NCBI GenBank assembly: GCA_001817755.1
Contig: MHIY01000023.1
Coordinates: forward strand, 11,591-32,323
Source of the DNA: Candidatus Colwellbacteria bacterium RIFCSPLOWO2_01_FULL_48_10
Lineage (GTDB): Bacteria; Patescibacteriota; Minisyncoccia; UBA6257; Colwellbacteraceae
Length of the DNA: 20,733 nucleotides
Reading direction: 5' to 3'
The notes under the pieces are model-generated. The model searched no databases. It had not been told where the DNA came from and was given only the letters and a program-made list of their open reading frames with translations. Positions within the stretch are counted from its first letter, which is position 1; each line of letters opens with the position of its first letter. Shown here one piece after another: positions 20,477 to 20,733 of the stretch. Position numbers and translations under genes: made by a program.

Positions 20477-20555
20477 TTTACTTATACATGGTACAGAATA
20501 TCTAATAAGTTATAATGTTTATACTTAAAGGTCGAGGTATTTATACGAAAATTAC

Positions 20556-20733
20556 ATGAATCCTAAACAATTTCTTCAGTTCGGCGGAGCCATTTTGGTT
20601 CTGGTCGGCGTTTTGGGTTTTGCCGGCGTGATCGGCCCAACCGCGGAGGACAGCCTCTTCGGTTCCACCTGGTGGTTCGATAACGCCGAGAACTGGGCTC
20701 ACTTGGTTTTGGGCGTGGCTGCGCTTGCCGCTG
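20556..20733 (+). CDS. Membrane protein, 5' part (cut by window end)
   Basis: Fifty-nine codons are visible from ATG 20556: MNPKQFLQFGGAILVLVGVL, then GFAGVIGPTAEDSLFGSTWW, FDNAENWAHLVLGVAALAA. There is one hydrophobic helix at about 10-28 and the start of a second at about 48. The pattern of helix, short loop with FDNAENWAHL and helix resembles DUF4383-like small membrane proteins, which is tentative because the rest is missing. TATAAT-like boxes lie upstream (20512-20517, and TTATAC 9 nt before ATG). Confidence 0.65.
   Translation, partial: MNPKQFLQFGGAILVLVGVLGFAGVIGPTAEDSLFGSTWWFDNAENWAHLVLGVAALAA

Noticed and set aside
1..20733. Alternative genetic code with TGA as glycine
   Set aside because: Several genes end naturally in TGA (for example 5339, 7125 and 20476) and no conserved gene is interrupted by an in-frame TGA.

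Overview
The window looks like a chromosomal segment of a Patescibacteria (CPR) bacterium, probably Parcubacteria-like. This is an inference. It rests on a DUF5671-type membrane protein, a membrane-anchored PaaX/Cas2-like protein, tRNA genes without an encoded CCA, many short intergenic inverted repeats, repeat-derived insertions inside conserved enzymes, and TGA used as a normal stop. Genes are packed tightly, often overlapping by 1-11 nt, and most are on the + strand.

Layout. 1-5339: 3' end of glycyl-tRNA synthetase, M16 zinc peptidase, AI-2E family permease, methionyl-tRNA synthetase and an FMN-binding-split protein, in one tight run that continues into a short-chain dehydrogenase (to 6055). 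6069-7631: a broken extra copy of a TatD gene start, a 125-bp inverted-repeat element, the intact tatD and a histidine phosphatase. 7676-10388: leucyl-tRNA synthetase and a 46-residue membrane peptide. 10394-11338 (-): a DUF5671-like membrane protein. 11602-12789: a cyanophycin-synthetase-like ATP-grasp protein. 12892-13198: tRNA-Ala(GGC) on - and tRNA-Ser(TGA) on +. 13199-14612: an accessory stretch with a tRNA-derived inverted repeat, a 35-residue ORF, a small membrane protein with its own promoter and terminator, and a hairpin cluster. 14613-15772: divergent dihydrofolate reductase (-) and PaaX/Cas2-like protein (+). 15847-17505: FAD-linked (GlcD/D-lactate dehydrogenase type) oxidase. 17506-17947: inverted repeat, probable transposase remnant, consensus promoter and leader hairpins. 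17948-20476: small membrane protein, HAD phosphatase, 70-residue helical protein and SAM methyltransferase, separated by inverted-repeat elements. 20556-end: start of another membrane protein.

Two themes stand out. First, glyS, tatD and leuS carry short repeat-like DNA inserted in frame, including a 22-bp unit in leuS that is translated in two different frames. Second, many genes have a -10 box, often extended (TGN), 6-9 nt before the ATG and no Shine-Dalgarno, which predicts leaderless mRNAs. Three orphan genes in accessory stretches instead have classical -35/-10 promoters, real leaders and Shine-Dalgarno sites. There is no rRNA, CRISPR array, intact transposase or obvious multi-gene defence system.
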